Source: an uncultured Actinomycetes bacterium | Lineage (GTDB): Bacteria; Actinomycetota; Actinomycetes; Nanopelagicales; Nanopelagicaceae | DNA length: 7,657 nucleotides | Assembly: GCA_903865885.1 (NCBI GenBank) | Contig: CAIPLJ010000043.1 | Location: 1 to 7,657, forward strand | Direction of reading: 5' to 3' | Shown here: piece after piece, positions 6,083-7,657 of the stretch | How the letters are laid out: every line of letters begins with the position of its first letter | Position numbering within the stretch: the first letter of the stretch is position 1 | Translations under genes and position numbers: made by a program | Notes under the pieces: model-generated | The model's input: only the letters and a program-made list of their open reading frames with translations | What the model was told of the DNA's origin: nothing | The model's database searches: none

Positions 6083-7219
6083 CTAAAGTCGAGAAGTAAG
6101 AATTGCCTGAACTTCGCTGTCTGTTGGGGCAATCGGATTATTGCCGGTAACGGAATCTGCAAGGACTGTCTTAGCAATGTCGCCGATCATCTCTTGCTTC
6201 ACTCCGTAATGAGATAGCGAGTTACGGATATTGATGGAATCCGAGAGGTCGCGCACTGCTTCGATTGCGGTGGCAGAGTTTGTAGATACGCCCATATCGT
6301 TTCCGACAGTTGCATAGATATCTGAGACTTCACGTGAGTTAAATTCCATGACTTCTGGCAATACTGTGGCAAGTGCTTCACCATGTGCTGCGCCAACATG
6401 AGCAGATACTGAGTGCGCGATTCCGTGGACAAGACCAAGTCCTGAAAGTGTGAGAGCAAGACCTGCAAGGTGTGCGCCCATCAACATATCTCCGCGGGCG
6501 TCGACATTGGTGCCTTCCTTCACTGCAATCGGCAGCGCCTTCGAAATCAATTTAATCGCTTCGTGTGCATACGCCGCAGAGACAGGCGTGCGACCTTTAG
6601 ATGTCAGAGATTCAATGGCATGTGTAAGTGCATCGATTCCAGTTCCGGCAGTTGGACGTGGCGGAAGTCCGATGGTCAGTTCAGGATCAAGAATTGCAGC
6701 GATAGGCGTAGTGCTGGCATCACCTACGTAGAACTTACATTGACGAATTGGATCATCGATAACGCCCCAGTTATTTGTCTCAGAGCCAGTGCCTGATGTA
6801 GTTGGGATTGCGATGATTGGTACGGCAGGACGATCTGGAGTAATTGAGTAGTCAAACTTTGCCGATGAGAATGTTGGGTTTGCAACGACGAGTGCAATTC
6901 CCTTGGATGAATCAAGTGATGAGCCACCACCGAGTGCCACGATGCAATCGGCGCCGAATGCAACGCCAGCTTTCGCAGCGAGGTCGATAAGAGTTGTTGT
7001 GGGATTTGGCTTGATGTCAGTGTATGACGCGCTCTCTATGCCAGCGCTTGCAAGAATAGCCTCAACTTTTGCAAGAACTCCAGCAGATGCAACGCCCGGG
7101 TCGGTGACGATGAAGACCTTCTTCTTATTCAAACCAGCTATTACTTCAGGCAATTGCGAGACAGATCCAGCCCCGAATCGAATATTGACCGAACCGGGTG
7201 TGAGTGTGAATGCGTTCAT
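6083..7219 (-). CDS. Iron-containing (group III) alcohol dehydrogenase
   Basis: A cytoplasmic NAD(P)-dependent oxidoreductase interconverting an alcohol and its aldehyde or ketone. The 378-residue length fits the FucO/DhaT-type Fe-ADH family. The N-terminal nucleotide-binding half carries GGGSSLDSSKG (97-107) and IPTTSGTGSE (138-147). The C-terminal helical half holds the metal ligands Asp196 and His200 (GIDALTHAIE), His265 (GLVHGIAHS) and His279 (AAHGEA), with the same spacing as lactaldehyde reductase FucO (D196, H200, H263, H277). All four ligands are present, so it should be active. The substrate cannot be read from the sequence; small diols, lactaldehyde, or maleylacetate-type substrates are known for relatives. 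ATG at 7219 has an AAAGG ribosome site at 7226-7230. It starts 14 bases after the IclR gene, so both are probably one transcript. Confidence 0.93.
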   Translation of the reverse strand: MNAFTLTPGSVNIRFGAGSVSQLPEVIAGLNKKKVFIVTDPGVASAGVLAKVEAILASAGIESASYTDIKPNPTTTLIDLAAKAGVAFGADCIVALGGGSSLDSSKGIALVVANPTFSSAKFDYSITPDRPAVPIIAIPTTSGTGSETNNWGVIDDPIRQCKFYVGDASTTPIAAILDPELTIGLPPRPTAGTGIDALTHAIESLTSKGRTPVSAAYAHEAIKLISKALPIAVKEGTNVDARGDMLMGAHLAGLALTLSGLGLVHGIAHSVSAHVGAAHGEALATVLPEVMEFNSREVSDIYATVGNDMGVSTNSATAIEAVRDLSDSINIRNSLSHYGVKQEMIGDIAKTVLADSVTGNNPIAPTDSEVQAILTSRL

Positions 7220-7233
7220 CTTCTGCCTTTGCT

Positions 7234-7657
7234 TTAGTTAACCGATATGAGTGATTTGGTAATGCGATCTGCTGCCTTTTTCATCTCGAGAGCTGCTGGA
7301 ATGAGATGAGGTTCGAATCGTGCCTTAGGAGCTGCAACGTTTATTGCAGCCACAATTGAACCATTGAAATCACGAACAGGAACAGAGGCTCCAACAAGTC
7401 CTGGTTCATACTCTTCAATCACAGTTGCATATCCATCTTTGCGAATTTTCTGAATGATGGTGAGGAGCTCTGCACCAGTCTTTGTCAGACATAGTGGTGG
7501 AGCGCCATCAATTTTCTGTGTGGCTGGATAAATTCTTTCGATTTGACCATCATCTAATCCTGAAAGCAATACTCGACCGGATGATGTCATATAGGAAGGA
7601 GCGGTAACACCCATCCAACTTAAGGCGCGGAAACCATGTGCGGGAGATTCTGAATGA
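7234..7657 (-). CDS. IclR-family transcriptional regulator, effector-binding domain (5' end outside the window)
   Basis: The frame is open to the window edge, leaving 140 visible residues of the C-terminal effector domain; the N-terminal winged-helix DNA-binding part is missing. An internal ATG at 7614 is not the real start, because the frame continues upstream with HSESPAHGFRALSW. Family features include TSSGRVLLSGL (the usual T-x-x-G-R-x-L-L segment), ending the first part of the domain, and GLVGASVPVRDFNGSIVAAINVA, split here as GLVGASVPV then DFNGSIVAAINVA, the conserved core strand pair. IclR proteins sense small carbon compounds and usually control neighbouring catabolic genes. The 14-base gap to the dehydrogenase gene suggests that this is its regulator; the ligand is unknown. 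Confidence 0.9.
   Translation of the reverse strand, partial: HSESPAHGFRALSWMGVTAPSYMTSSGRVLLSGLDDGQIERIYPATQKIDGAPPLCLTKTGAELLTIIQKIRKDGYATVIEEYEPGLVGASVPVRDFNGSIVAAINVAAPKARFEPHLIPAALEMKKAADRITKSLISVN

Noticed and set aside
7312..7325. GGTTCGAATC, resembling a tRNA T-loop
   Set aside because: It lies within the IclR coding sequence and no acceptor, D or anticodon arms can be placed around it.

Overview
The window looks like chromosomal DNA from a moderate-GC actinobacterium. The clue is the order lexA / LysM SOS protein / nrdR / nrdJ, which is typical of Actinobacteria, together with SOS operators of the actinobacterial TCGAAC-N4-GTTCGA type. Base composition near one half GC and A/T-ending codons such as GCA, TCA and GAA in nrdJ are low for the phylum. 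That would fit a streamlined freshwater lineage such as the Nanopelagicales (acI), but this placement is inference and is not proven by the sequence.

Left part (1-1164), SOS control: lexA is read leftward and a small membrane-anchored LysM protein is read rightward from a shared intergenic region. This region holds two SOS boxes, one a perfect 16-bp palindrome just downstream of a good promoter for the LysM gene. By family and position the LysM protein is the damage-induced cell-division brake (ChiZ/DivS/YneA-like).

Middle (1165-4790), dNTP supply: nrdR (zinc-finger/ATP-cone repressor) and nrdJ (adenosylcobalamin-dependent class II ribonucleotide reductase) form a tight operon with a 3-bp gap. 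Two NrdR-box-like elements sit 31 bp apart (centre to centre) upstream of nrdR, so NrdR probably controls its own operon. A strong hairpin terminator ends it. DNA-damage response, division arrest and deoxynucleotide synthesis are thus side by side.

Gap (4791-5273): about 480 bases with no convincing protein gene. The plus strand of its left half carries a chain of potential helices ending in a GC-rich hairpin, so an unrecognised structured RNA is possible. The minus strand of the same stretch holds a 37-codon reading frame with a strong Shine-Dalgarno sequence. The gap is bounded by two convergent terminators that are near-identical copies (29 of 34 bases) in opposite orientation.

Right part (5274-7657), minus strand: a cut-off IclR-family regulator, an iron-dependent alcohol dehydrogenase 14 bp downstream, then a PnuC-family vitamin-precursor transporter after an 82-bp gap with a hairpin. 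The first two are probably co-transcribed, with the regulator controlling use of an unidentified alcohol or aldehyde. The transporter is probably a separate unit. No insertion sequence, CRISPR array, tRNA or rRNA was seen.
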